A DNA stretch of 64,000 nt, from the NCBI RefSeq assembly GCF_038738535.1, contig NZ_CP046128.1:2852001-2916000 (forward strand). Direction: 5' to 3'. The position numbers were made by a program, and so were the translations under genes. Numbering within the stretch: position 1 is the first letter of the stretch; each line of letters begins with the position of its first letter. Below are positions 25,210 through 33,467 of this stretch, one piece after another. Source of the DNA: Bacillus pumilus. GTDB taxonomy: Bacteria; Bacillota; Bacilli; Bacillales; Bacillaceae. Below the pieces are notes generated by a model. That model saw nothing but the letters and a program-made list of their open reading frames with translations. It had not been told where the DNA came from and ran no database searches.

Positions 25210-26324
25210 AAAAGAAGGCAGCTTGTGCTCTTTTGATGCTGGTTCTATTAAGTGGTTGCTGGGATAGTACAAATATTGAGGAGCTCAACATGGCGATTGG
25301 GTTTGCAGTAGATAAAGGGGACCAAGGACATAAATTAAAGGTGTCTATGCAAGTCCTCGTTCCTCAAAAGATTGATCAGGAAGCAAGCGTCAAAGACCCT
25401 ACGAAAATCATTGAAACAAGCGGGGATTCTATGCATCAAATTTTCCGCACAACGGCGCTGAAAAGCCACCGCATTTTCGCCCAGCAGCTAAGGGTGTATT
25501 TGTTTTCTGAGGAGCTCATCAATGAGAATAATTTCGACCTCGTCATTAATCAATTCATTCGAGACAATGAAACGCGGAGAGGAAGCCTCGTCTTTATGAC
25601 CTCTGAGAAACCTGGGGACATGCTGAAAATCAATGACGACGGACAGCCAGCCTCTTCGACCTTATACGATCTTTCAGAAAACAGAAAAACGACCATTTCC
25701 CTGTTCAAGACGGTCTCATTAGGAGATATTTCTTCTGCCATGCAAAACAATGTATCTTTTGCTCTTCCGAAAGTCAGCGTCGATCAAGGAAAATTAATAC
25801 TCGACGGTGCCTCTATTATTAAGAATAGACGATTTCTCACCAATATCTCTCCGTCAGCAGTGGAGTCATATAATTTGTTAACAGGGGACGGAGAAGGCGG
25901 AGTCATACAATTTGAATATGATCACAGCCTCTACTCTTTTGAGATTTTCAAAATCAAGCACCATATCAAAACGCATAAATCAGCCAGTGGAAAATATCAA
26001 TTTGATGTGTCAGTGGAGCTTGATGGGCGATTGTCTGAGGATTGGAATGAACGCGAAAACGCTTTTAATGAAAAGTATCTCAGAGAAATCGAAGGCGCTG
26101 TCAAGCGTCGATTAGAGAAAAGCGTTAAAGATTTCATCGAGGAATTACAGCATGAGATCAAAGCAGATATTTGCGGGTTTTATCAAAAGGCGAGTATTGC
26201 CTACCCAAAGGACTTTCGAAAAGAAGCAAAACATTGGGATGAGATTTTTAGTGAATCAGATATTCGTTACAAAGCAAATGTGAAAATCCGTGACTTCGGG
26301 ACTAAGGGCGCAACACAATCCTGA
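25206..26324 (+). CDS. gerAC: GerAC, germinant receptor lipoprotein C subunit
   Basis: Lipoprotein subunit of the GerA receptor, 372 aa, on the outer face of the spore inner membrane. The signal MKKKAACALLMLVLLSGCWD has the lipobox LSGC with Cys18. The following DSTNIEELNMAIGFAVDKG is the family opening, and the C-terminal third is the helical domain rich in Lys and Glu. Overlaps gerAB (ATGA), completing the A-B-C operon. Confidence 0.95.
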   Translation: MKKKAACALLMLVLLSGCWDSTNIEELNMAIGFAVDKGDQGHKLKVSMQVLVPQKIDQEASVKDPTKIIETSGDSMHQIFRTTALKSHRIFAQQLRVYLFSEELINENNFDLVINQFIRDNETRRGSLVFMTSEKPGDMLKINDDGQPASSTLYDLSENRKTTISLFKTVSLGDISSAMQNNVSFALPKVSVDQGKLILDGASIIKNRRFLTNISPSAVESYNLLTGDGEGGVIQFEYDHSLYSFEIFKIKHHIKTHKSASGKYQFDVSVELDGRLSEDWNERENAFNEKYLREIEGAVKRRLEKSVKDFIEELQHEIKADICGFYQKASIAYPKDFRKEAKHWDEIFSESDIRYKANVKIRDFGTKGATQS

Positions 26325-26364
26325 TAGAGTATGTTAAAATGGTAAGAAAAAAAGGGTGTCAATC

Positions 26365-26733
26365 ATGAAACGAGCTTTACTTTCGGCCGGCATTCTATTT
26401 TTGATTCTAGGAATACTCCTGTTAGTCGTTGTATTCATGCAATCAAAAGAAGATTTCTTCATTGAAGCCGACAGCTTTTCGAGCACATTTTTGATCGTGA
26501 TTTATTATGGACAAACCCCTGCGCTCCTTCTTATTGGAGGCGGTTTATTCGTCGGACTTTCACAGATCATTGGTTTGCAGGAGAAAAAAGCAGCAGTGGC
26601 AAAGGAGAGCGTACAGCTATTATCCGAGATGAAGAAAGCCCTAGAAGACAAATCGGCCGAGGAGCAGGAGGCTTTTCCAGTTCCTGAGCTCCATCAACTA
26701 TCCGAACGTCCGATCACAGGACAGAAGGACTAA
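26365..26733 (+). CDS. Small membrane protein of 122 aa (unknown)
   Basis: Not recognised. Two membrane segments are visible (about residues 4-26, LLSAGILFLILGILLLVVVF, and about 46-68, FLIVIYYGQTPALLLIGGGLFVG). An acidic, helical cytosolic tail follows (KKALEDKSAEEQEAFPVPE). ATG at 26365 with AAAGGGTG 7 nt before it. It is 40 bases after gerAC in the same direction, possibly on the same transcript, and is followed by a terminator. Confidence 0.65.
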   Translation: MKRALLSAGILFLILGILLLVVVFMQSKEDFFIEADSFSSTFLIVIYYGQTPALLLIGGGLFVGLSQIIGLQEKKAAVAKESVQLLSEMKKALEDKSAEEQEAFPVPELHQLSERPITGQKD

Positions 26734-26750
26734 TTTTACGCATGTTCTAG

Positions 26751-26777
26751 CAGCTTTCATTTGAAAGCTGTTTTTTT
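26751..26777 (+). terminator. Terminator after the gerA cluster
   Basis: CAGCTTTCA/TTGAAAGCTG stem followed by seven T on the plus strand. Confidence 0.85.
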
Positions 26778-26780
26778 ATT

Positions 26781-27416
26781 TTATTGAATCAGCTTATGAC
26801 GATGCGCATACACAGCCGCTTGCGTCCGGTCTTCTACATCGAGTTTGGAAAGAATGTTGGTAATGTGTGTCTTCACTGTTTTAATTGTAATAAATAGTTC
26901 CTCGGCAATGACCTTATTCGATTTTCCATCCGCAATCAGCTTCAAGATTTCCATTTCTCTTGCTGTTAATGCATCATGAAGGATCGATCCATTTGAGGAA
27001 TGACGGAGTTTATTCATGACCTTTCCAGCCACTTTTGATTCAAGTCTTGGTTCGCCGATACTTGCAGACCGAATGGCATCCGCAATTTCTCCTGCCTTGG
27101 ATGTTTTTAATAAATAGCTTAAAGCACCTGCCTCAATCACTGGATAGACTTTATCATCGTCAATAAAGCTCGTCAGAACGATAATTCGAGCATCTTCAAT
27201 TTCTTGGCAAATTCTTTTCGTTGCTTCGATGCCATCCATTCCTTCCATGACAAGATCCATTAAAATCACATCTGGCTTTAATTCAACCGCAAGCTCTACA
27301 CCTTTTTGTCCATCTGACGCTTCACCAATGACTTCAATATCAGCCTGCGCCTCTAAAAAGGCAGCAAGCCCCATTCTCACCATTTCGTGATCGTCGATTA
27401 AAAGTACTCGAATCAT
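26781..27416 (-). CDS. liaR: LiaR, cell-envelope stress response regulator
   Basis: NarL-type response regulator of 211 aa that activates liaIH when lipid II-cycle antibiotics are present. Receiver domain with phosphoacceptor Asp54 (ILMDLVMEG); LuxR-type HTH at about residues 145-205 (LTAREMEILKLIADGKSNKVIAEELFIT). The start overlaps liaS by 4 bases. Last gene of liaIHGFSR. Confidence 0.95.
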   Translation of the reverse strand: MIRVLLIDDHEMVRMGLAAFLEAQADIEVIGEASDGQKGVELAVELKPDVILMDLVMEGMDGIEATKRICQEIEDARIIVLTSFIDDDKVYPVIEAGALSYLLKTSKAGEIADAIRSASIGEPRLESKVAGKVMNKLRHSSNGSILHDALTAREMEILKLIADGKSNKVIAEELFITIKTVKTHITNILSKLDVEDRTQAAVYAHRHKLIQ

Positions 27417-28477
27417 CGAACGTTCTCTCCTTTTCCTTCATCAAAAATGGGGACCTTCACATCGATTTGTGTTCCTTTTCCCTCAAATGACATAATCTCT
27501 GCGACACCGCCTACTTCACTTGTTCTTTCACGAATCGATTCAAGTCCGTAGGAAGCTGTCTTCACATGATCTGTTTGAAAACCGATCCCATTGTCGATAA
27601 TCTTCAGCTGCACCTGCCGATTTCGAATGAGCAGACGTACCGTCACCTTTGTCGCCTTTGCATGCCTGAACACATTTGACAGGGCTTCCTGTACAATTCG
27701 GAAGAGGTGATCCTCTACTCCTTTAGACAGCGGAACATCATCTTCTATTTCCCAATCAATATCAATCGGCTGCTTTGCTTGAAATTCATTTAGGAGTTCA
27801 ATCAAGCCTTTTTTCAAGTCTTTTCCTTCAAGGGTGATCGGTCTTAGATGAAGCAAAAGCGCACGCATTTCATTTTGTGCATCGCCAGCCATTCGTTCGA
27901 CTAGGCGCATTTGCTTTAAAATCTTTTCATCCTTTTCCTTCATGCCTTCAAGAATCGCAGAGGTCATCATCGAAATCGCAAACAACTGCTGGCTGACCGC
28001 ATCATGCAGTTCTCGTGCTAGACGCTGGCGTTCTTCTGAGACGACGGATTTCTTCATTTGCACCTGCCATTCAGCCCGTTCATTCGAGAGCTTTTGCAAA
28101 GAAGCTACTTGCCCTTCAACTCGTTTCGCCATTTCATTTAATTGATCTGCCGCTAAGCCAATTTCATCGTCGCCAAGAGACGGCAGTCTGTATGCAAAGT
28201 TCCCATTTTCAAACTTTAAAATCGACTCTACAAGCTGATCGAGACGCTTCTTATGCTGATAGCCAAATACATGCGAGGCAGAAACCCCAATGACAAGACT
28301 AATGATCAGTAAAATACAAAAAAACGGAATGCCGAACCAGCGGGTAGAGAGGAGAATCATCGGATCAAGCTGATAATAAAAAAACATGGGCAGCATCGTC
28401 ATGATGACAACACCAAGCGAGATCCCTACTCCAAGACGAATAGATTGCCACTGGATACCTAGATGGAGTTTCCTCAT
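27413..28477 (-). CDS. liaS: LiaS, cell-envelope stress sensor kinase
   Basis: Histidine kinase/phosphatase of 354 aa, intramembrane-sensing type. Two membrane segments (about 16-34 and 47-69) are joined by a very short extracellular loop. HAMP follows, then the HisKA_3 box with His158 (RLARELHDAVSQQ) and an ATPase domain (YGLESIRERTSEVGG). Signal detection depends on LiaF in the family. Overlaps liaF and liaR by 4 bases each. Confidence 0.95.
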   Translation of the reverse strand: MRKLHLGIQWQSIRLGVGISLGVVIMTMLPMFFYYQLDPMILLSTRWFGIPFFCILLIISLVIGVSASHVFGYQHKKRLDQLVESILKFENGNFAYRLPSLGDDEIGLAADQLNEMAKRVEGQVASLQKLSNERAEWQVQMKKSVVSEERQRLARELHDAVSQQLFAISMMTSAILEGMKEKDEKILKQMRLVERMAGDAQNEMRALLLHLRPITLEGKDLKKGLIELLNEFQAKQPIDIDWEIEDDVPLSKGVEDHLFRIVQEALSNVFRHAKATKVTVRLLIRNRQVQLKIIDNGIGFQTDHVKTASYGLESIRERTSEVGGVAEIMSFEGKGTQIDVKVPIFDEGKGENVR

Positions 28478-29265
28478 AAGTATCTCACATCCACATCTCC
28501 AATCAGTAAAGAGATGGAGATTTTCACTTTTCGTTTGCTCTCATCGTAATTGTTGGTCATCACATACACTTTACTGCCGAATCCGCTTCTTTTTTCATCA
28601 ATAATTTTCATATCACCAATTGCAGCTGAAGCACTCACACATACTTCAATATCCTGCGGTACGTAAATATCCACATCTCCGATGAGCCCGCTAATCACGA
28701 TCGTGCTCTCTTCTTCTGCGATAATGGCCTTTGATAAGTCGATTTTGACATCCCCGATAAACCCTGAAATCGTCAAATCACTTAATTGAAACGGCTTTTT
28801 CATCAGCCTGACTTCACCGATAAAAAAGTCATGCTCTTTGCGCGGCTTTGTCTGGCTCTTTGTTTTCTTTTGCTCGCTCTCTTTATCAAGATTGACTTTC
28901 AGTGAAGGCTTTCCATCGTCCGATGCTTCCTTTTTATCGACATCAAAAACAGGTTTATTCTTCAATAAGCGATAGCCGGCATATATCAAAAAGGCCGCAA
29001 ATAAATATCCTGTGAGACTAAATGTAATATTGAGCAGGAATTTTAAAAAGAGAAAGCCGGCAAAAATATAGGAAACTGAACCGAGCCAACGTTTGGATCT
29101 TGAGTGCAGCCAATAGCCAGCCAGCGCAAAAAATACAGGCCAAAACAAATCGGCTCCGATCCCAATAATTTTGAGAAATAGATTAATACCAAAAATCACG
29201 ACAATGATGCCTAAAATTTGATTCCTTGAAAAACGCAGTTGACTCGCCTCCTTCCTTTCTTCCAT
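28474..29265 (-). CDS. liaF: LiaF, inhibitor of LiaRS signalling
   Basis: Membrane protein that keeps LiaS in phosphatase mode. About four membrane helices lie in the first 100 residues, then a linker, then the C-terminal beta-rich LiaF-like domain with repeated GDVKIDLS/GDVDIYVP stretches. The ATG at 29265 gives 263 aa. An AAGGAGG at 29253-29247 lies inside this frame, 8 nt before a CTG at 29238, and B. subtilis LiaF aligns from just after that codon. A CTG start giving 254 aa is therefore possible. Confidence 0.92.
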   Translation of the reverse strand: MEERKEASQLRFSRNQILGIIVVIFGINLFLKIIGIGADLFWPVFFALAGYWLHSRSKRWLGSVSYIFAGFLFLKFLLNITFSLTGYLFAAFLIYAGYRLLKNKPVFDVDKKEASDDGKPSLKVNLDKESEQKKTKSQTKPRKEHDFFIGEVRLMKKPFQLSDLTISGFIGDVKIDLSKAIIAEEESTIVISGLIGDVDIYVPQDIEVCVSASAAIGDMKIIDEKRSGFGSKVYVMTNNYDESKRKVKISISLLIGDVDVRYL

Positions 29266-29268
29266 TCA

Positions 29269-30138
29269 TTACCGCAGCTTTAAGTTTCCACTTGTCATTT
29301 CAATATCGACTAAGTGTGTTCCTTTTCCCCGCGTGCCTTTAAAGCCTCGCCCTTCACTATCCGCTTGATCAAAGTGATAGGAGTGATCGACACTTCCACT
29401 TGTTTTTTTCACTTGGACGTTAAAGTCTCCTTCATCCGGCAGGTTAAGTTTTGCACTGCCTGATGTCATATGGAAGGAGACAGGTGATGCAATGGTATCA
29501 AAACTTGCCGTTAATCTACCGCTTGTCATGCCTAGTTGCAGCTCCCCTTTGACATCTTTAATATCGGCACGTCCCGAGGTTGCCCCAATATCACTATTTT
29601 TCGCATCGATTTGAGACACGGAGAGTCTGCCCGATGTCGCTTTGATTTCTACATTTTTTGCTGAAAAATTCTCGGCTTTGAGGTTTCCGCTTGTTGATTT
29701 GAGCGTCACATCTTGAAGAGACAGCTTCCCTTCACCATCCACCTCACTGACCCCGCTTCCACCTGTAATCTTCACATTTTTATGATAATCTGTTGGAATT
29801 TTGACTAAGAGCTCTCCTTTTTCAAATGAGGAGAAAAATAAGAATCCTTTATTTTCAGCACGGACGTTGAATGTACTGCCTGTTTGGTCCGCATACATTT
29901 TCCCTTTTCCATTAACGACAATCACGGAAATATCGGAACGATTTTCAGGCTTTACCTTCACGCGAAACCCAGAAAGAGAGATATCTAATTGATCAATTTC
30001 ATCTTTTTTCGCTGAAGCTGTTGTGACTGCTTTTTCACGGGAGAAACTCAAATGAAAGAGATCTTCATTTTTGAAAAGCATCCCAATCATTAAAAAGACA
30101 CCTACAAGTATACAAATTAGACCGATTAACCGCTTCAT
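29269..30138 (-). CDS. liaG: LiaG, membrane-anchored DUF4097-type protein
   Basis: Protein of 289 aa with one N-terminal membrane segment and a long extracellular beta-helix-like domain. This domain has repeats such as VEIKATSGRLSVSQI and LQLGMTSGRLTASF, typical of DUF4097. Role unknown. ATG at 30138, with AAAAGGATGG before it, is chosen; it gives the B. subtilis length. An upstream frame reaches 30171. It lies downstream of the attenuator after liaH and is expected to be expressed constitutively with liaFSR. Confidence 0.9.
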   Translation of the reverse strand: MKRLIGLICILVGVFLMIGMLFKNEDLFHLSFSREKAVTTASAKKDEIDQLDISLSGFRVKVKPENRSDISVIVVNGKGKMYADQTGSTFNVRAENKGFLFFSSFEKGELLVKIPTDYHKNVKITGGSGVSEVDGEGKLSLQDVTLKSTSGNLKAENFSAKNVEIKATSGRLSVSQIDAKNSDIGATSGRADIKDVKGELQLGMTSGRLTASFDTIASPVSFHMTSGSAKLNLPDEGDFNVQVKKTSGSVDHSYHFDQADSEGRGFKGTRGKGTHLVDIEMTSGNLKLR

Positions 30139-30204
30139 TCGTACCATCCTTTTATCTTCTGACCTTTTCATTATAAGGAAAAGCGAAACAGAAAGAAATC
30201 AAAT

Positions 30205-30235
30205 ATCGGAAGAAAAATCCTGCTTTTCTTCCGAT
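30205..30235 (-). terminator. Attenuating terminator between liaH and liaG
   Basis: A perfect 12-bp stem ATCGGAAGAAAA/TTTTCTTCCGAT sits just after the liaH stop, with a T-rich tail on the minus strand. In the B. subtilis operon most induced transcripts stop at this position, keeping liaIH high and liaGFSR low. Confidence 0.8.
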
Positions 30236-30249
30236 CTGACATCGATTCC

Positions 30250-30912
30250 TTAGTTTGCTTGCTGCTCAGGCTTCTTCTCCAGCTTGAGCTTCTGCCATTC
30301 TTTTTCAACCTCATCCGCATAGTCTAGATGAGCATATGCTCCTTGATCGGCAAATTGTGCATAGCTGCCCGCTTTTGTCTCCATTTCTTCGATACGGTTC
30401 TCCATTCGAAGAAATTCCTTATATGCACTTTCACTATCTACTTTGTTCATGGATTCGTTCATATGCTGCTTTGCCTGTGCAGCATTTGCTCTTGCAATCA
30501 GAGCCTGCTTCTTGTCTTTAATATCACGCAGCTTCGTTTCTAACTGCTGCAATTGCTCTTTCAGCTCTTTCAATTGTTTCACAGAGTGCTGATAAGCTTC
30601 CTGATATTCCTGGTGCTTTTCTTCAAAATACTTCATTTCTGTGAGCGCTTTTCGTGCTAATTCTTCTTCTCCTGCATGAAATGCCAGCTCAGCCTGCTTC
30701 TTTCTTTTATCAGCAAATGCTTCTGTCTCTTCTGCTTTGTGCAGGAAGCCTTGTTGAATCGTTTGCTGTTTGATGATCGCATGTTTCGCTTTGGCAATAT
30801 CGTCCTCCATATCACGAACGTACTGATTCAGCATGACACGCGGATTCTCCAATTTATCTAAGCCTTCATTGACCGTTGCAACAAACATATCTCTTACTCT
30901 TCTGAATACCAT
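30250..30912 (-). CDS. liaH: LiaH, PspA/IM30-family envelope stress protein
   Basis: A 220-aa phage-shock protein A homologue, nearly all coiled coil (heptads from about residue 20 to 200). It forms membrane-associated oligomers and protects against cell-envelope damage. The N-terminal amphipathic start MVFRRVRDMFVATVNEGLDKLENP is conserved. GGAGGAATATCAA precedes the ATG. Cotranscribed with liaI, 15 bases upstream, under LiaR. Confidence 0.96.
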   Translation of the reverse strand: MVFRRVRDMFVATVNEGLDKLENPRVMLNQYVRDMEDDIAKAKHAIIKQQTIQQGFLHKAEETEAFADKRKKQAELAFHAGEEELARKALTEMKYFEEKHQEYQEAYQHSVKQLKELKEQLQQLETKLRDIKDKKQALIARANAAQAKQHMNESMNKVDSESAYKEFLRMENRIEEMETKAGSYAQFADQGAYAHLDYADEVEKEWQKLKLEKKPEQQAN

Positions 30913-30927
30913 TTGATATTCCTCCTC

Positions 30928-31320
30928 TTATTTTTTCTTTAAAAAGTCTTCCCATTCTTGATCAAATGACGTGTGAATAGGTTCTTCCATTTTCGGTGCC
31001 GTGTTTGGCTCCATATATGATCTGCTTGATGATTCTTTTGCCTGTTCACCATTGATCATTGTCCAGCCGAAGTAGAGAAGCCCTCCAGCCAATGCGATTC
31101 CAAGGATAAATGGCAGAGATTGCACAACAATCAGTACACCAATGACCGCTAGAATGACACCGAAGGTTTGACTGCCTTTCTCATATTTCTTTACACCTAC
31201 ATAGATGAGCCACGCCCCAATCAGAATCGGGATCAGCCCTCCTAGTGAACCACCGAAGAAGATGGATAGACCGACAAACATTAAAATCGAACCGATGATG
31301 GTTTTACTTGTTATTTTCAT
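30928..31320 (-). CDS. liaI: LiaI, membrane anchor of LiaH
   Basis: Small membrane protein of 130 aa that recruits LiaH to the membrane. Three to four hydrophobic segments lie between residues 7 and 95, then an acidic tail ending FDQEWEDFLKKK. ATG 31320 is chosen because AGGAGG ends 7 nt before it; the ATG two codons earlier is only 1 nt away. First gene of the lia operon, below the palindrome at 31403-31420. Confidence 0.92.
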   Translation of the reverse strand: MKITSKTIIGSILMFVGLSIFFGGSLGGLIPILIGAWLIYVGVKKYEKGSQTFGVILAVIGVLIVVQSLPFILGIALAGGLLYFGWTMINGEQAKESSSRSYMEPNTAPKMEEPIHTSFDQEWEDFLKKK

Positions 31321-31402
31321 CTTCATGCCTCCTTTCTTGCTCCTTGCTTTTACTTTAGTCAAAAAAGAGAGCTGGCAAAACGTGTCGCAGATTGATCTTT
31401 CA

Positions 31403-31420
31403 TTGCGACCAGAGTCGTAA
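31403..31420 (-). promoter_or_regulatory. Candidate LiaR operator upstream of liaI
   Basis: TTACGAC-TCTG-GTCGCAA is a 7-4-7 inverted repeat with one mismatch. It lies 83 bases before the liaI start, where a LiaR site is expected. I rely on its symmetry and position, not on a remembered consensus. Confidence 0.5.
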
Positions 31421-31450
31421 CTTCACTCAGACTAAGCGATAGAACCCAAT

Positions 31451-31484
31451 AAAAAAGCACTCTTCTCATTCGAAGAGTGCTTTT
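31451..31484 (-). terminator. Terminator of the cobalamin operon (after yvqK)
   Basis: AAAAGCACTCTTC/GAAGAGTGCTTTT stem with T-run on the minus strand immediately after yvqK. The A/T flanks also allow action on the plus strand. Confidence 0.9.
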
Positions 31485-31486
31485 CT

Positions 31487-32056
31487 TTATTTAGACCGAA
31501 ACACGTCTGCGCTTCGTTCATATTCAACATCAGCTTCACCGAGCCGATGATTCACGACTCGTGCGGCTGCAAATAAATAGTCGGATAGACGGTTCACATA
31601 GGTGAGTGTAACCGGTGGAATCTCCTCCTGCTTCGCAAGCGTCACAATATGCCTCTCTGCTCTTCTGACGACTGTCCGCGCCACATGTAAGAGAGCAGCG
31701 CCTTCCTGGCCGCCCGGCAAAATAAACTTTGTGAGAGGCGTGGCTTCTTCTACATAGACATCCATTCTTTGTTCAAGGACTGCTACAGAAGCATCAGTTA
31801 ATTTGCCTTCTTTCCGTGGTTTGACTGCTGCCAAATCACCGCCGCAGTCAAAGAGCTCGTGCTGTATCACAATCAGCTCTGACAAAATGTCTTGAAACAA
31901 TTCGCCATGCTGACGTAAATTTGCATGTGCGAGTCCAATGAAGCTATTCGCCTCATCTAACGTGCCGTATGCCTCTACTCTCACATCATCCTTATCGGCT
32001 CTCCCGCCGATCAAGCCTGTTTGACCTTGATCCCCTGTTTTTGTATAAAGTTTCAT
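31487..32056 (-). CDS. yvqK: YvqK, ATP:cob(I)alamin adenosyltransferase (PduO type)
   Basis: Converts cob(I)alamin to adenosylcobalamin in the cytosol, 189 aa, five-helix bundle. The N-terminal ATP-binding segment KLYTKTGDQGQTGLIGGRADKDD and the motif VARTVVRRAERHIV are diagnostic of the PduO type. ATG follows GGAGGAAAACC. It is the last gene of the yvrC-yvrB-yvrA-yvqK block, though separated from yvrA by its own terminator at 32160-32184. Confidence 0.93.
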   Translation of the reverse strand: MKLYTKTGDQGQTGLIGGRADKDDVRVEAYGTLDEANSFIGLAHANLRQHGELFQDILSELIVIQHELFDCGGDLAAVKPRKEGKLTDASVAVLEQRMDVYVEEATPLTKFILPGGQEGAALLHVARTVVRRAERHIVTLAKQEEIPPVTLTYVNRLSDYLFAAARVVNHRLGEADVEYERSADVFRSK

Positions 32057-32159
32057 CGGTTTTCCTCCTAGTCTATTGCTTTGTCCTTTTAGTATAACCT
32101 GAAGTGGAAATGATGTATTTGTTTAACTAAAGCACTGTGATTTTCATCGCATCATAAAC

Positions 32160-32184
32160 AAAAAAAGCGAACCCCTTGGTTCAC
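32160..32184 (-). terminator. Terminator of yvrA
   Basis: AGTGAACC/GGTTCGCT stem followed by seven T on the minus strand. The yvrA TGA stop is part of the stem. Confidence 0.85.
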
Positions 32185-33467
32185 TTTTGAATGGCATTCA
32201 GTGTATAAAGAAGACGGTGCACTTTCTGCCTTAATCTTTCGTGTAAATGCTTATCATCTTCTGTTTCTTTCATATTGGCAGCAGCGATACAAAGATGATG
32301 AATGGACATGCTCGTCTCCTGTTTAATCATGTGGGCAAGCTGCCCCATGAGCTGAACAGACGATCCGTCTGATAAAGATTCTTTCAGTACAAGCCAAATG
32401 GTCAGCTCTTCTTGATGACGCATGCCGTAAAGCACCATGTCGTTTTCTGTGTCTTCAGCAGCAAATTGGTTTGGTCCACTCGGTTGGTCGTAAAACAATA
32501 TTCCTTCACAATCATCCAGCTCGTCACGAAGTATCTCAGTTCCTGTTCTGAGAGATCTTTTCCAAAAGAAGCCGCCCCTTTTCTGATGTGAGGAAAGGAC
32601 GCGGAGCGGCTGTTTGAGGGAAAACGTCATTCCTTCTGAGCCATACGTTTTCCAGCCATCCGCTAACTTTGTATTTGATGCTATAGAAGCCCCCGCAGGC
32701 TCAATGATCAGCTGAGGGTTTGCTCTTCGCGGGTGTTGGAGCGGCGTTACCTCTGTTTCATACACACGGTTGATTCGCTCAGGCGTCAAGACGTGATGCG
32801 GCAGTCCTATCATTTCCGTCTTTCCTTCATCAAGCAGCAGCAGCCGGTCACAATATAAACTGGCGATGTTCACATCATGAAACACGCCGATCACCGTCAG
32901 CCTAGAGGAAGTGGTCTCTTCTTTAATTAAATCAAGCAAGTCTTTTTGATAGGCCAAATCAAGAAAACTGGTTGGTTCATCCAGCAATAAATATTCAGGC
33001 TGCTGGGCTAATGCCTGTGCCAAGTACACACGCTGCTGTTCTCCCCCGCTCAACTCATGAATGGATTGATCCTTAAATTGTGCAACATCCGTTTGTTCCA
33101 TTACTTTGTTTACGACCTGCATATCTTCTCGCGTAACAGATTGCAGCCATCCTTTTTGATATGGGTAACGACCGAATTGAACTGTTTCTTCCACTGTAAA
33201 TGAGAAGGCTTGGTCCGTTTTCTGCGGTAGAACAGCCATTTTTTGCGCAAGCGCCTTTGGACGGTAGGATTGAACCAGTTGGCCGCTCAGGCGTACCTCG
33301 CCACTGTCAGGTGCCAGCATCCCAGAAATCATTTTAAGCAAGGTCGACTTACCGCTCCCATTTGGACCAAGTATACCGAGAAATTCTCCTTGCTTTACCT
33401 CAAGGCTGATGCCACGTATGACCTCTTTCTCTCCATATCCACCTCTGATTTCCTTCACTTGAATCAT
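32181..33467 (-). CDS. yvrA: YvrA (BtuD), cobalamin ABC transporter ATPase with C-terminal extension
   Basis: ATPase of the vitamin B12 importer, 428 aa. The ABC part covers about residues 1-255: Walker A GPNGSGKST at 34-42, LSGGEQQR, and Walker B YLLLDEPTSFLD. About 170 further residues form a separate domain of unclear function, which recalls the CbiZ-type extension reported in some BtuD proteins (LSSHQKRGGFFWKR region), though the match is weak. The start overlaps yvrB by 4 bases. Confidence 0.9.
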   Translation of the reverse strand: MIQVKEIRGGYGEKEVIRGISLEVKQGEFLGILGPNGSGKSTLLKMISGMLAPDSGEVRLSGQLVQSYRPKALAQKMAVLPQKTDQAFSFTVEETVQFGRYPYQKGWLQSVTREDMQVVNKVMEQTDVAQFKDQSIHELSGGEQQRVYLAQALAQQPEYLLLDEPTSFLDLAYQKDLLDLIKEETTSSRLTVIGVFHDVNIASLYCDRLLLLDEGKTEMIGLPHHVLTPERINRVYETEVTPLQHPRRANPQLIIEPAGASIASNTKLADGWKTYGSEGMTFSLKQPLRVLSSHQKRGGFFWKRSLRTGTEILRDELDDCEGILFYDQPSGPNQFAAEDTENDMVLYGMRHQEELTIWLVLKESLSDGSSVQLMGQLAHMIKQETSMSIHHLCIAAANMKETEDDKHLHERLRQKVHRLLYTLNAIQK

